A DNA stretch of 64,000 bases, taken from Streptomyces venezuelae (lineage in GTDB: Bacteria > Actinomycetota > Actinomycetes > Streptomycetales > Streptomycetaceae). The translations under genes were made by a program, and so were the position numbers. How positions within the stretch are numbered: position 1 is the stretch's first letter; each line of letters opens with the position of its first letter. A model generated the notes under the pieces. It saw only the letters and a list, made by a program, of their open reading frames with translations. It was not told the DNA's origin and did no database searches. Positions 7,851-16,304 of this stretch are shown piece by piece. The DNA lies in contig NZ_CP029192.1 in assembly GCF_008642315.1 (NCBI RefSeq), positions 7,750,001 through 7,814,000 on the forward strand. The letters are read 5' to 3'.

Positions 7851-9229
7851 GAGCCTGTCTTTGAACCCCCTGCCCCCCGGGCCGCCGCCCGCAGCCCCTC
7901 CCAGTCCGGGATCTTGACGATGCCGCGCCCGAGTGAGCGGCCGAGCTCCGCCTCCGCGCGTTCGATGGCGAGCCAGCCCGGCCACTCGACCGGTCGCAGC
8001 CCGGCCGCACGCAGCCCCGTCAGTGGATCCTCCGGGACCTGCCTCCGTACGAGAGCGGGGGCGTCGGCCAGCAAGGAGAGCACCGTCTCCTTGGAGCAGG
8101 GGCGGTTCGTGCCGATGACGCCGGTCGGGCCGCGTTTGATCCAGCCCGCCACGTACTCGCCGGGAGCCGGCACACCGTCGCGCAGCACCCGCCCGGCCGC
8201 GTGGGGCACCGTGCCCCTGCCCGCGTCGAACGGCAGCCCCTCGATGGGCACCCCGCGGTAGCCCACCGAACGCAGCACCAGCTGCGCGGGGACGTCCTCG
8301 TACCGCCCCGACCCCGTCACGCCCCCCGAGCCGTCCGGGAGGGTCCGCTCGAACCGGGTCCCCGCGACGTGCCCCGTCGGCCCCGCCGTCAGGGAGACCG
8401 GCCGCAGGAAGAAGCGCAGCCTGATCCGGCGGGCCAGGCCCTGCTCGGGCTGCGCGGCCCAGCCGCGCAGCACCTCCACGTTGCGACGGTTCGCCGCGGG
8501 CAGCCCCGACGGGTCGGCGAAGGCGGGGTCGAGTGCCAGCTCCGCCGGGTCCACCAGGATCTCCGTGTCCGGCAGCGCGCCGAGCTCCCGCAGTTCCTTG
8601 GTGGTGAACCGCGCCTGCGAAGGACCGCGCCGGCCCACCATCGACACCTCGCGCACCCGGCTGCCCGCGAGCACTCCGAGCGCGGCGTCCGGCATGTCCG
8701 TGGGGAGCAGTTCGGCGGCGCCGCGCACCAGCATCCGGGCGACGTCCACCGCGACGTTGCCGACCCCGATGACAACGGCGGACTCCACGTCCCGCATGAA
8801 CCCGTCCTGCGCGGACACGTCCGCCAACGCGTCCGGGTGCGCGCTGTACCAGGAGACGAACTCCGTCGCCGAGAAACTGCCCGGCAGATCTTCGCCGGGC
8901 ACCCCGAGCCTGCGGTCCGCCGCCGCGCCGACGCAGTAGACCACCGCGTGGTAGAGACCGAGGAGCCGGGCCGGGGGCAGGGCGCCGGGGCCGATCTCGA
9001 CGGAGCCGAGGAAGCGCACGCGCTCGTGCTCCAGGACCGTACGCAGGTTGTTCTGCAGGGACTTGATCTTCTCGTGGTCCGGAGCCACCCCGTACCGCAC
9101 CAGGCCGTACGGGCACGGGAGGCGGTCGAGCACGTCCACCCGCACGTCCGGCACCAGGTCCTGCTGGACCAGGGACTGCGCGGCGTACACCCCGCTGGGG
9201 CCCGAACCGACGACGGCGACCTGCAGCAC
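7847..9229 (-). CDS. fprA: Ferredoxin/adrenodoxin-type NADP+ reductase, FprA family
   Basis: A 460-residue flavoenzyme. The N-terminal FAD-binding motif is VVGSGPSGVYAAQSL, followed by PYGLVRYGVAPDHEKIK, a signature of the adrenodoxin-reductase group. NADP binding is shown by VVIGVGNVAVDVARML and the GRRGPSQARFT segment. The C-terminal GWIKRGPTGVIGTNR closes the FAD site. Length matches the family (about 450). It passes electrons between NADPH and ferredoxin, for example for cytochromes P450, though no P450 or ferredoxin gene is adjacent. The gene stands alone and its 3' end overlaps the LAL pseudogene by 4 bp. Confidence 0.9.
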   Translation of the reverse strand: MLQVAVVGSGPSGVYAAQSLVQQDLVPDVRVDVLDRLPCPYGLVRYGVAPDHEKIKSLQNNLRTVLEHERVRFLGSVEIGPGALPPARLLGLYHAVVYCVGAAADRRLGVPGEDLPGSFSATEFVSWYSAHPDALADVSAQDGFMRDVESAVVIGVGNVAVDVARMLVRGAAELLPTDMPDAALGVLAGSRVREVSMVGRRGPSQARFTTKELRELGALPDTEILVDPAELALDPAFADPSGLPAANRRNVEVLRGWAAQPEQGLARRIRLRFFLRPVSLTAGPTGHVAGTRFERTLPDGSGGVTGSGRYEDVPAQLVLRSVGYRGVPIEGLPFDAGRGTVPHAAGRVLRDGVPAPGEYVAGWIKRGPTGVIGTNRPCSKETVLSLLADAPALVRRQVPEDPLTGLRAAGLRPVEWPGWLAIERAEAELGRSLGRGIVKIPDWEGLRAAARGAGGSKTGS

Positions 9230-9375
9230 GGCGGTGCTCCTTCCGCGAGACGAGCCCGGGAGACGGTCTCAGGATCGCACCGGGGGAGCGTGATGTCAGG
9301 GTGTGCGTCCTTGCCGTGCGTCCGTCCGTGCGAGTCCTCGTGCGTGCCGTTCCCGGGAGGGCGCGACGGCGCGGA

Positions 9376-9387
9376 TAGCGTGCGCCT
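9376..9387 (+). promoter_or_regulatory. Leaderless-type -10 element
   Basis: TAGCGT (9376-9381) is followed by exactly 6 bp and the GTG start at 9388, the same arrangement as at 3481-3493. No ribosome site is present. A convincing -35 hexamer was not found. Confidence 0.4.
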
Positions 9388-9921
9388 GTGCGGAACAGAT
9401 CATTGGCTGATGTTTCTGATCACTATCGACTGAACGTCGCTGCACCGGACGGTCAGGTCGAAGCGGCGAGTCAGGTCGAACCGGCCAGTCGGGTCGGACA
9501 TGAGGGGCGGGCCGGGGAGCTGTCCGGCCCCTCGTTCCGTGTCCGGCTGACGTTCAGCGACGGCGCAGACGTCGACGTGACCGCCGTGGTGTCGCACGGC
9601 CGCGTCGCCATCGAGCACCTGCACGCCCAGCCGCCGCTCTCCCCGGACGACTTCGCCGCGCTGGTCGACTGGATCGAGCGGCCGCTGACGGACGACGGCC
9701 CGCGGCCGGCCGAACCGGCCCGCCGCGCCCGTCCCGCGTGGCCGCGCGGCCACGCGGGACGCCGGATCGTGGCGGAGGCGTACCGCACCGCGCAGGGCGA
9801 GGGCCGCGACCCGGTGCTCGCCGTGATGTGCGCGACCGGGCGCAGCCGCCGCAAGTCGCTCAGACTCATCGCGGGAGCGCGCGACGCGGGGCTCCTGACG
9901 CCCCGTCACCATCGTCGTTAG
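9388..9921 (+). CDS. DUF6214-like protein of actinomycetes, unknown function
   Basis: A 177-residue soluble protein. The N-terminal 45 residues vary and include an 18-bp tandem repeat giving QVEAAS, QVEPAS and a degenerate third copy. The middle (FRVRLTFSDGADVDVTAVV) is a small beta domain. The C-terminal 60 residues are the conserved part: GRRIVAEAYRTAQGEGRDP followed by AVMCATGRSRRKSLRLI and GLLTPRHHRR, helical and basic, resembling a DNA-binding helix pair. From memory this C-terminus matches Streptomyces proteins labelled DUF6214; the function is not known. The GTG start is supported by the leaderless-type -10 element 6 bp upstream. Confidence 0.65.
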   Translation: MRNRSLADVSDHYRLNVAAPDGQVEAASQVEPASRVGHEGRAGELSGPSFRVRLTFSDGADVDVTAVVSHGRVAIEHLHAQPPLSPDDFAALVDWIERPLTDDGPRPAEPARRARPAWPRGHAGRRIVAEAYRTAQGEGRDPVLAVMCATGRSRRKSLRLIAGARDAGLLTPRHHRR

Positions 9922-9961
9922 GAAGCGGATCAGCGGATCCCGGCGCCCGGACGCCCCGCGC

Positions 9962-10621
9962 TCAGCTCATCTCCCGCATCCTGCCGATCTCGCTCGACTG
10001 CTGCGCCACCACGTCGTTCGCCATCTCCTCGACCTGGATGTTGTTGCCCTCGGAGAGCACGTCCGTGGCCATCGTGACCGCTCCCGTGTGATGCGTGATC
10101 ATCAGCTTCAGGAAGAGCTCGTCGAACGCCTCGCCCTTCGCGGCACGCAGCTGCTTCAGCTGCGCCGCACTGGCCATGCCCGGCATGGCCGCGTGGTCGT
10201 GCCCGGCGTGCTCGCGCGGACCGCCGTGCTTCTTCAGCCAGCCCTCCATCGCGCCGATCTCCGGCCGCTGGGCGGCGGAGATGCGCGAGGCGAGCCGTTT
10301 GACGCGGCTCGACTCGGCCCGCTTCGGGGCGAGTTCGGTCATCTCCAGGGCCTGACCGTGGTGCACGATCATCATCTGCGTGTAGGTGAAGTCAGCCGAG
10401 TTGGGGGAGTCGTCCTCGGATCTCTGCTTCGCGGCGTCCTTCGCGGACATCGTCGCGGCGGTCTCGCCCGGCTTGCCCGGCGCGATCACCGAAGGCTCGG
10501 CCGCCGCCTTGGGTCCGGCGTCCGGACCGCCCCCGCCGCCCCCGTCGGAGTCGCACCCCGCGAGCGCGAGAACGGCTGCCGCCAGCAACGCGGTGACGGC
10601 GGATGTACGACGGTTGAGCAC
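9962..10621 (-). CDS. DUF305-domain lipoprotein
   Basis: A 219-residue lipoprotein. The GTG at 10621 is preceded by AGGAGG; a longer ATG reading lacks this. A signal peptide ends in the lipobox LALAGC, so the protein is anchored outside the membrane. The DUF305 domain carries its two hallmark His pairs, MMIVHHGQALEMTELA and LMITHHTGAVTMA, plus a His/Met-rich middle (HAGHDHAAMPGM). His and Met patterns like these suggest copper or another soft metal, which is inferred. It is divergent from the LVIVD-propeller gene across 180 bp with an inverted repeat, a pairing that suggests a joint extracytoplasmic role. Confidence 0.88.
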   Translation of the reverse strand: MLNRRTSAVTALLAAAVLALAGCDSDGGGGGGPDAGPKAAAEPSVIAPGKPGETAATMSAKDAAKQRSEDDSPNSADFTYTQMMIVHHGQALEMTELAPKRAESSRVKRLASRISAAQRPEIGAMEGWLKKHGGPREHAGHDHAAMPGMASAAQLKQLRAAKGEAFDELFLKLMITHHTGAVTMATDVLSEGNNIQVEEMANDVVAQQSSEIGRMREMS

Positions 10622-10762
10622 AGAGACCTCCTGCGGCACGCGGCGACGAGTTGGGGTCCGTACTAGCACGCGGGTGACCGTCCGCGATCAAAAACTCTTG
10701 TTACGGGACCGCTTCCCCCTCTGTTGATCTGTGCATGATGAGCACGATACTTCGGGTGTCCG

Positions 10763-10784
10763 TGAACCGTTCCACTGTGAACGG
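10763..10784. promoter_or_regulatory. Inverted/direct repeat between divergent DUF305 and LVIVD genes
   Basis: CCGTTC (10767-10772) and GAACGG (10779-10784) form a perfect inverted repeat with a 6-bp spacer. The same region also reads as a direct repeat of GTGAAC at 10763 and 10777, 14 bp apart. It lies 17 bp before the GTG at 10802, so a bound protein would block that transcript. The regulator is not identified. Confidence 0.45.
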
Positions 10785-10801
10785 CGACAAGGGAGGAAGC
10801 A

Positions 10802-12304
10802 GTGACCCTGTTGAACAATTCCCGAACTCGACGCAGACGCATGGGAGTCGGAGCGGCCGCGGCCGGGCTGCTGGCCGCGCTGCTGACCGCCGCACCCGCG
10901 GGAGCCGTCCCCGACCCCGGTGACAGCCCCGCCGCCCCGAAGAGTGTCTCCAAGAGCGCAGAAGCCCGGACGGAGAAGGCCATCGAGCGCGGGGAGATAC
11001 CCGCGCCCGACGAGGTCGTCCACTCCAAGAACATCGAGCACCTCGCCAACATCCCCAAGGACGCGCTGCCGGGCCTCAACACGGACATCGCGTTCCAGGG
11101 CAAGTACGCCTTCGCCGGCAATTACGACGGTTTCCGGATCTACGACATCAGCAACCCGAAGGCACCGAAGACGGTCTCACAGGTGCTGTGCCCGGGATCG
11201 CAGAACGACGTCTCCGTCTCCGGCGACCTGCTCTTCCTCTCCACGGACTCCTCGCGCAGCGACAACTCCTGCAAGAGCACCACGCAGCCCGCCACGGAGA
11301 AGTCCTCGTGGGAGGGCATGAAGATCTTCGACATCAGCGACAAGTCGAACCCGAGGTACGTGTCCGCCGTCGAGACCGCCTGCGGGTCCCATACACACAC
11401 GCTGGTGCCGGAGCGCAAGAACGTCTACGTGTACGTCTCCTCGTACTCCCCGAACGCGACGTTCCCGGACTGCCAGCCTCCGCACGACGGGATCTCGGTC
11501 ATCAAGGTGCCGCGCAAGGCCCCGCAGAAGGCCGCGGTCGTGAACTTCCCCGTGCTCTTCCCGGGTGAGGGTCCCGACGGCGGCGGCAACCCGGGCGGGC
11601 CCACCAACCCGGGCGTCTCCAAGACCACCGGCTGCCACGACATCACCGTGCTGCCCTCCGAGGACCTCGCGGCGGGCGCCTGCATGGGCGACGGCATCCT
11701 CTTCTCCATCAAGGACCCGGAGAACCCGAGGGTCATCGACCAGGTCCAGGACAACACCAACTTCGCGTTCTGGCACTCGGCGACCTTCAACCAGCGGGCG
11801 GACAAGGTCGTCTTCACCGACGAGCTCGGCGGCGGCTCCGGCGCCACCTGCAACGCGGCCACCGGACCCGAGCGCGGCGCCAACGGCATCTACGACATCA
11901 AGGGCAAGGGCGACAAGCGCAAGCTGGTCTTCAAGAGCTACTTCAAGATCCCGCGCCACCAGGCCGACACCGAGAACTGCGTGGCCCACAACGGGTCGCT
12001 GATCCCGGTCAGGGGCAAGGACCTCATGGTCCAGGCCTGGTACCAGGGCGGTGTCTCCGTCTGGGACTTCACCAACTCCGCCAAGCCCAAGGAGATCGGC
12101 TACTTCGAGCGCGGCCCGCACACCACGGACAAGATCACCACGGCGGGCTCGTGGTCGGCGTACTACTACAACGGCCGGGTCTACTCGAACGACATCGAGA
12201 AGGGCCTCGACGTCCTGAAGATCAACGACAAGCGGACCGACTCCGCCCAGCGGGTCCGCCTGCACGAGCTCAACGTCCAGACGCAGCCGGACTACTTCGA
12301 CTAG
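10802..12304 (+). CDS. Secreted LVIVD-repeat beta-propeller protein
   Basis: A 500-residue exported protein. The GTG follows GGGAGGA at a normal distance. Residues 1-35 are a signal peptide (RTRRRRMGVGA, hydrophobic core, APAGA). The mature protein has LVIVD-type repeats: FRIYDISNPKAPKTV, MKIFDISDKSNPRYV, GISVIKVPRKAP, ILFSIKDPENPRVI, VSVWDFTNSAKPKEI and a final LDVLKIND, which build a propeller. Three pairs of cysteines could form disulfides. LVIVD proteins have no known enzyme activity. It diverges from the DUF305 lipoprotein. The last 35 bp overlap the convergent TetR gene. Confidence 0.88.
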   Translation: MTLLNNSRTRRRRMGVGAAAAGLLAALLTAAPAGAVPDPGDSPAAPKSVSKSAEARTEKAIERGEIPAPDEVVHSKNIEHLANIPKDALPGLNTDIAFQGKYAFAGNYDGFRIYDISNPKAPKTVSQVLCPGSQNDVSVSGDLLFLSTDSSRSDNSCKSTTQPATEKSSWEGMKIFDISDKSNPRYVSAVETACGSHTHTLVPERKNVYVYVSSYSPNATFPDCQPPHDGISVIKVPRKAPQKAAVVNFPVLFPGEGPDGGGNPGGPTNPGVSKTTGCHDITVLPSEDLAAGACMGDGILFSIKDPENPRVIDQVQDNTNFAFWHSATFNQRADKVVFTDELGGGSGATCNAATGPERGANGIYDIKGKGDKRKLVFKSYFKIPRHQADTENCVAHNGSLIPVRGKDLMVQAWYQGGVSVWDFTNSAKPKEIGYFERGPHTTDKITTAGSWSAYYYNGRVYSNDIEKGLDVLKINDKRTDSAQRVRLHELNVQTQPDYFD

Positions 12305-12929
12305 TCCCGTTCGGGAACATCCCGTCGGGCGGTGTGCCGTCCGGCGGGAAGCCGAGCTTCCAGTCGAGGTCGTACCGCTGGAACAACTCGGCGCGCAGCG
12401 TCTCCAGGGGCATCGGCGCCCCGGGGATGAGCAGCGCGAAGACCGCGCCCATCAGGAGCGCGCGCAGCAGCGGATAGTCCCGGTCGGGGTCCTGCGATCC
12501 GTACCGCACCACGGTGTCGCGCAGCAGCTCCGCGAGACGCTGCTGCTCGGGACATTGCACGAACCCCTCCGCCTGGAGGATCCCCGCCATGTGCGTGCGC
12601 ATCAGCAGCGGTTCGTCGACGGCGAGGCCCAGGATCGCGTCGACGGCCCGCGCGAGCCGCTCGGGCCCGTCCTCGGTCCGCGGCTCCCGCTCGAGCGCCT
12701 CGTCCAGCGTGCGGTGCATGAGCCGGTGCACCGCGGACTGCAGCAGTTGGCGCTTGCCCGGGAAGTAGTACGACACGAGGCCGCGGGCGGCGCCGGCGCG
12801 GTCCGCGATGTGTCCGAGCGTCGTGGCCTCGAACCCGCGTTCGCCCACCAGCTCCACCGTCGCCTGCAGCAGCCGCTCCCGGGAACGTCTGCGCAATTCT
12901 TCATTGACCGACGGACTGCGCGGGGACAT
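12270..12929 (-). CDS. TetR-family transcriptional regulator
   Basis: A 219-residue repressor. The N-terminal TetR helix-turn-helix spans about residues 15-62: RERLLQATVELVGERGF, TTLGHIADRAGAARGLVSYY, FPGKRQLL. The C-terminal helical domain binds an unknown ligand. The ATG is preceded by GGAG. A 13-bp palindrome lies 21 bp upstream of the start, overlapping a TATATT -10-like sequence, suggesting autoregulation. There is no divergent target gene, since the upstream HAD gene is on the same strand. The C-terminus is Pro/Gly-rich (PPDGTPPDGMFPNG) and overlaps the LVIVD gene's end. Confidence 0.88.
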   Translation of the reverse strand: MSPRSPSVNEELRRRSRERLLQATVELVGERGFEATTLGHIADRAGAARGLVSYYFPGKRQLLQSAVHRLMHRTLDEALEREPRTEDGPERLARAVDAILGLAVDEPLLMRTHMAGILQAEGFVQCPEQQRLAELLRDTVVRYGSQDPDRDYPLLRALLMGAVFALLIPGAPMPLETLRAELFQRYDLDWKLGFPPDGTPPDGMFPNGTSRSSPAASGR

Positions 12930-12949
12930 TCTGTAACTCCTGCGTTGAC

Positions 12950-12962
12950 TGGCTCCGAGCCA
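12950..12962. promoter_or_regulatory. Palindromic putative TetR operator
   Basis: TGGCTC (12950-12955), a central C, and GAGCCA (12957-12962) form a perfect dyad. On the reverse strand a TATATT -10-like sequence abuts it at 12967-12962, upstream of the TetR gene at 12929. Position and symmetry fit an autoregulatory operator. Confidence 0.5.
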
Positions 12963-12979
12963 ATATACTCAGTGCGGGC

Positions 12980-13020
12980 CCGGGGCAGGCAGCACCGCGG
13001 GGGAGTGTTGCCTGCCCCGG
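12980..13020 (-). terminator. Hairpin terminator after the HAD gene
   Basis: Twelve-base arms CCGGGGCAGGCA (12980-12991) and TGCCTGCCCCGG (13009-13020) pair perfectly around a 17-nt loop. It lies 16 bp past the stop of the reverse-strand HAD gene and before the TetR promoter. No U-tract follows, which is usual in Streptomyces. Confidence 0.7.
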
Positions 13021-13035
13021 ACTCTCCGCGATCCG

Positions 13036-13731
13036 TCATCCGACGAGTCCGAGCACGGGCCGCAGGCCTCCGGGACGCCGTTCCACCGGCAGATGCTCGA
13101 CGAAGTGCACCGCACACCCGAGCCCCGCCGCGCCGGCGTCCGCCCGCCGGTCGTCCCCGACCATCAGGGCGTCCCGGGGATCGACCCCCAGCGCGTCGCA
13201 GGCCACCGCGAAGAGCCGCGGATCGGGCTTCTGCATCTCGTGCTCGTACGACAGGACGTACGCGTCGACGTACGCGTCCAGCCCGTGGGCGCGGAAGACG
13301 GGCCGCAGGTCCCATCCGATGTTGCTGACCACCGCGATGCCGATGCCGCGCCCCCGCAGTCCGGTCAGGACCTCCGCGGCATCGGCGTAGGGCTGCCATG
13401 CCGGAGGAGTCATGTGCCGGGCATACAGCGCGTCGTAGAGCCGCGGGTCGGGGAGCGGCACCTCGCGGGCGAGTCCGGTGAACGCGGCGCGGTGCAGTTC
13501 GGCGGTCCGGTCGCGGGTGGCCCACAACTCGGCGAGGTGGCCGGGCACGCGGGCCGGATGGGCGCCTCCGGGGAGCGCGCCCGCCCTCTCCAGTGCCTCG
13601 GCGGCCCGCGCCGACTCGTCCTCGGGCAGCGGGACTTCGAGCTCCGCGAGGACGGCCCGCAGCCAGGACTCGGCAGGCTCGATGCGGAACAGCGTCCCGG
13701 AGAAGTCGAAGAGCACGCCCTTGATGGTCAT
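13036..13731 (-). CDS. HAD-superfamily hydrolase
   Basis: A 231-residue cytoplasmic phosphatase-like protein. Motif I is LFDFSGTLFR with the nucleophile Asp. Motif II is IAVVSNIGW. Motif III is the Lys in MQKPDPRLF, and motif IV is VGDDRRADAGAAG. The cap is helical and lies between motifs I and II, as in subfamily IA (phosphoglycolate phosphatase or haloacid dehalogenase like). Ser in place of the second Asp of DxD is a common variant. The ATG follows GGAGG. It is the last gene of a same-strand run with PAP2 and M56 genes, 58 bp after the PAP2 stop. The substrate cannot be read from sequence. Confidence 0.85.
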   Translation of the reverse strand: MTIKGVLFDFSGTLFRIEPAESWLRAVLAELEVPLPEDESARAAEALERAGALPGGAHPARVPGHLAELWATRDRTAELHRAAFTGLAREVPLPDPRLYDALYARHMTPPAWQPYADAAEVLTGLRGRGIGIAVVSNIGWDLRPVFRAHGLDAYVDAYVLSYEHEMQKPDPRLFAVACDALGVDPRDALMVGDDRRADAGAAGLGCAVHFVEHLPVERRPGGLRPVLGLVG

Positions 13732-13789
13732 GTGCGGAAGCCTCCATGGCGTCGCGGGTGGTGGCGTGGTTGACGACCCCCGTGTGCGG

Positions 13790-14476
13790 TCACGTCGCTT
13801 CGGGGGTGCGCCTGGCGGGCCCGTACGCGTACGTCGCGACCGCCAGTGCCACCATCAGGGCCCCCAGCAGAAAACCGCCCACGACGTCCGACGGCCAGTG
13901 CACACCGAGCCAGATGCGGGTCGCTCCCACGCCGACGACGGAGAGCACGGCGAGGGCCAGGCAGGCGCGCCACACGGCCGGGCGGGCGCCGTAGCGGCGC
14001 AGCACCCACAGGATCAGACCGCAGACGATCACCGCCGTCATCGCGTGGCCCGATGGGAACGCCGCGTAGTGCGCGGAGTCCACCGGGTCCGGCCACACCG
14101 GCCGCGGCCGGTCCACCGCCGCCTTCAGGCCCTGCTGGAGCGCGGAGCCGACCACGCAGGTGCCCGTCAGCCAGAGCGCGAGCCACCTGGCCCCGCGCAG
14201 TGCGAGACAGATGACCACCACGGCGCACAGCGCGCGCATCGTCCAGGGGTCCCACACCCAGTCGGTGAGGACACGGAAGACGCGCGTCACACCGGACTCG
14301 TCCACCGCCCAGCGGTGGGTGGTGCGCGAGATGTCCCCGTCGAGGGAGAGCAACGGCCGCCACTCCAGTGCGACCAGGAGGAGCAGGACGAGCGAGGGCA
14401 CGCCGAAGGCCGCGGCGGCGAGCGCGGCCCGGGAGCCGGGCGGTCGGGTCGGGGTGTCGGTGGGCGCGGAGTACAT
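13790..14476 (-). CDS. PAP2-family membrane phosphatase
   Basis: A 228-residue polytopic membrane protein with about six hydrophobic segments. The three PAP2 motifs are present: KAAVDRPRP (motif 1), FPSGHAMT (motif 2) and TRIWLGVHWPSDVVGG (motif 3, His and Asp). Such enzymes hydrolyse lipid phosphates such as phosphatidic acid or undecaprenyl diphosphate at the outer membrane face. The ATG at 14476 follows GAGGATC at the right distance. It lies 89 bp downstream of the M56 peptidase gene on the same strand and may be co-transcribed with it. Confidence 0.88.
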   Translation of the reverse strand: MYSAPTDTPTRPPGSRAALAAAAFGVPSLVLLLLVALEWRPLLSLDGDISRTTHRWAVDESGVTRVFRVLTDWVWDPWTMRALCAVVVICLALRGARWLALWLTGTCVVGSALQQGLKAAVDRPRPVWPDPVDSAHYAAFPSGHAMTAVIVCGLILWVLRRYGARPAVWRACLALAVLSVVGVGATRIWLGVHWPSDVVGGFLLGALMVALAVATYAYGPARRTPEAT

Positions 14477-14565
14477 GAAGTGATCCTCGCCGACGAGGCG
14501 GGGCCGAGGCCATCCCGGGGCGCCGGGGGCGTGGCGCGAGCGGCTGCCGGCGGCCCCTCGGCGGG

Positions 14566-15501
14566 TCAGCCCAGCGCGCGCAGGCCCGGTACGAACGTGA
14601 CGAGGACGGGGATCACCGGCACCAGCGCGGCCGTCGCCGTCAGACGGAGCCTGCGGGCCGCGGTGAGGCGCGGGCGGGCCGCGAGGAGACGGTGCACGCG
14701 CTGCGGGACGTGCGCCTGATGGGCCGGGCAGGGGCCGAACACTCCGCGGTCCTCGTTCAGTTCGACCAGCGCGAGGGCGATCGTCAGACGGCCGAAACGA
14801 CGCGACGCCACATCGTCGGCGGCCAGCTCCACCAGCCGGTGCATCTCGTCGCGGAACGCCGCGAACACCCGCACCTGCGGGAACCCGATGGCCAGCGCGC
14901 CCGAGCAGTGCAGCAACCAGTCGTGCCTGGCCTGCGCGTGCCCCTGCTCGTGCGCGAGCACCGCATCGAGCTGGCGGCCCTTCAGGCGGCGCAACGCGGC
15001 CGTGGTGATGACCAGCTGGGGCGCCTGACCGGGCAGCCACCAGGCGTCGGGGCGCTCGCCCTCCAGGACGACGAGACGGTTGTTGCCCGGCTCCTCGCCG
15101 GGCAACAGCGGCGAACGTACGAGGAGTTCGGCCCGGCTGCCCGCCCGCCGCGCCCGCGCCCGCACGATCTCCCTGGCCAGCATGGCCGCACTCCACACAC
15201 CGCCGCAGGCCAGGACCACCGCGGTCGCCGCCGCCCAAGGGCCGGGTTCCTGCAGCGCGTACGCCTCGACGACCTCGTGCGGCGCCGGCGCGAAGACGTG
15301 GCCGCGCACGGCCTGCCAGGCGGCGGCCGCGCTCAGGATCATCGAGAGCGCGCAGCAGAGCAGGACTCCCGCCACCACGCACTGCCAAACCCACAGCGCG
15401 ACCACGGGTTCGCGCTCCGGCCAGTCGGCCCGCGCGAGCATCCGGGGGGCGACGACAGCGGTCAGGGCGCCCAGCAGCAACAGCGCGACGGGGACCATCA
15501 T
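14566..15501 (-). CDS. M56-family (BlaR1/MecR1-like) membrane metallopeptidase
   Basis: A 311-residue protein with hydrophobic segments at the N-terminus (about 3-20, 35-60, 88-108) and near the C-terminus (about 285-305). The zinc motif HEQGHAQ lies near residue 187, and the third ligand is probably the Glu in VELAADDVASRR. M56 proteins of actinomycetes often pair with a BlaI/CopY repressor, but none is adjacent here. No penicillin-binding sensor domain is fused, so this is the minimal form. The start is taken at the first ATG of a pair. It heads a same-strand run with PAP2 and HAD genes. Confidence 0.85.
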   Translation of the reverse strand: MMVPVALLLLGALTAVVAPRMLARADWPEREPVVALWVWQCVVAGVLLCCALSMILSAAAAWQAVRGHVFAPAPHEVVEAYALQEPGPWAAATAVVLACGGVWSAAMLAREIVRARARRAGSRAELLVRSPLLPGEEPGNNRLVVLEGERPDAWWLPGQAPQLVITTAALRRLKGRQLDAVLAHEQGHAQARHDWLLHCSGALAIGFPQVRVFAAFRDEMHRLVELAADDVASRRFGRLTIALALVELNEDRGVFGPCPAHQAHVPQRVHRLLAARPRLTAARRLRLTATAALVPVIPVLVTFVPGLRALG

Positions 15502-15641
15502 GCCGCCAGCCTATGAGGGTCGGGCTGTCCGATGGTATGGACTGCCGGTCCAAGTGACGCACGCCACGGCCGACACGGGTGTATCTCACGTACGAGTGAC
15601 GTCCCCGGGTTGGACGCCAGGTGGCGGTTAGGGTGCGGACG

Positions 15642-16283
15642 ATGATCGAGACCATCGTGTTCGACGTGGGGGAGACCCTCACCAAAGACGACCGCTACTG
15701 GGCGTCGTGGGCGGACTGGCTGCAGGTTCCGCGCCACACCCTGTCCGCGCTCGTCGGAGCCGTCGTCGCCCAGGGCGGGGACAGGGCCGACGCGCTGCGG
15801 CTCGTCAGCCGCGACATGGACGTCGCCTCCGCCTGCCGCGCCCGCGAGTCGGCGGGCCGGGGCGAGCATCTGGGCGAGGCCGACCTCTACCCGGACGTGC
15901 GGCCCGCGCTCGGCGCTCTCCAGAAGCTGGGCATCCGCGTCGTCGTCGCGGGGGAGGGCTCGGCGCGCGCGGCCGAGCTCCTGCGCGGCCTCGACCTGCC
16001 CGCCGACCACGTCGCCACCTCCGGCGACTGGGGCGTGGCCAAGCCCGACCCGGACTTCTTCACGCGCGTACTCGAAGCGGCCCAGGCCGATCCGCAGGCC
16101 ACGCTCCACGTCGGCGACCATCCGGCCCACGACATCTTCCCCGCCCAGCGGGCCGGGCTGCGGACGGCCCACATCCGCCGCGGCCCGTGGGGGCACTACT
16201 GGGCGGACCATCCCGACGTCGCCGACGCGGCGGACCTGCGGATCGACGGCCTCATGGCACTGACCGAGCTGACCGGGCGCTGA
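15642..16283 (+). CDS. HAD-superfamily hydrolase
   Basis: A 213-residue protein. Motif I is IVFDVGETLTKDD, motif II lies in IRVVVAGEGSA, motif III is VAKPDPDFF and motif IV is HVGDHPAHDIFPAQ. The cap is helical. Glycine replaces the Asp at the usual DxDGT second position, as DVGET, a frequent variant in HAD-IA proteins. The ATG at 15642 is chosen; TAGGGT lies 7 bp before it, which would suit a leaderless transcript, and no ribosome site is seen. It diverges from the M56 gene by 140 bp. The substrate is unknown. Confidence 0.82.
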   Translation: MIETIVFDVGETLTKDDRYWASWADWLQVPRHTLSALVGAVVAQGGDRADALRLVSRDMDVASACRARESAGRGEHLGEADLYPDVRPALGALQKLGIRVVVAGEGSARAAELLRGLDLPADHVATSGDWGVAKPDPDFFTRVLEAAQADPQATLHVGDHPAHDIFPAQRAGLRTAHIRRGPWGHYWADHPDVADAADLRIDGLMALTELTGR

Positions 16284-16304
16284 TCGGGCGCCGAGCCGCG
16301 TCCC

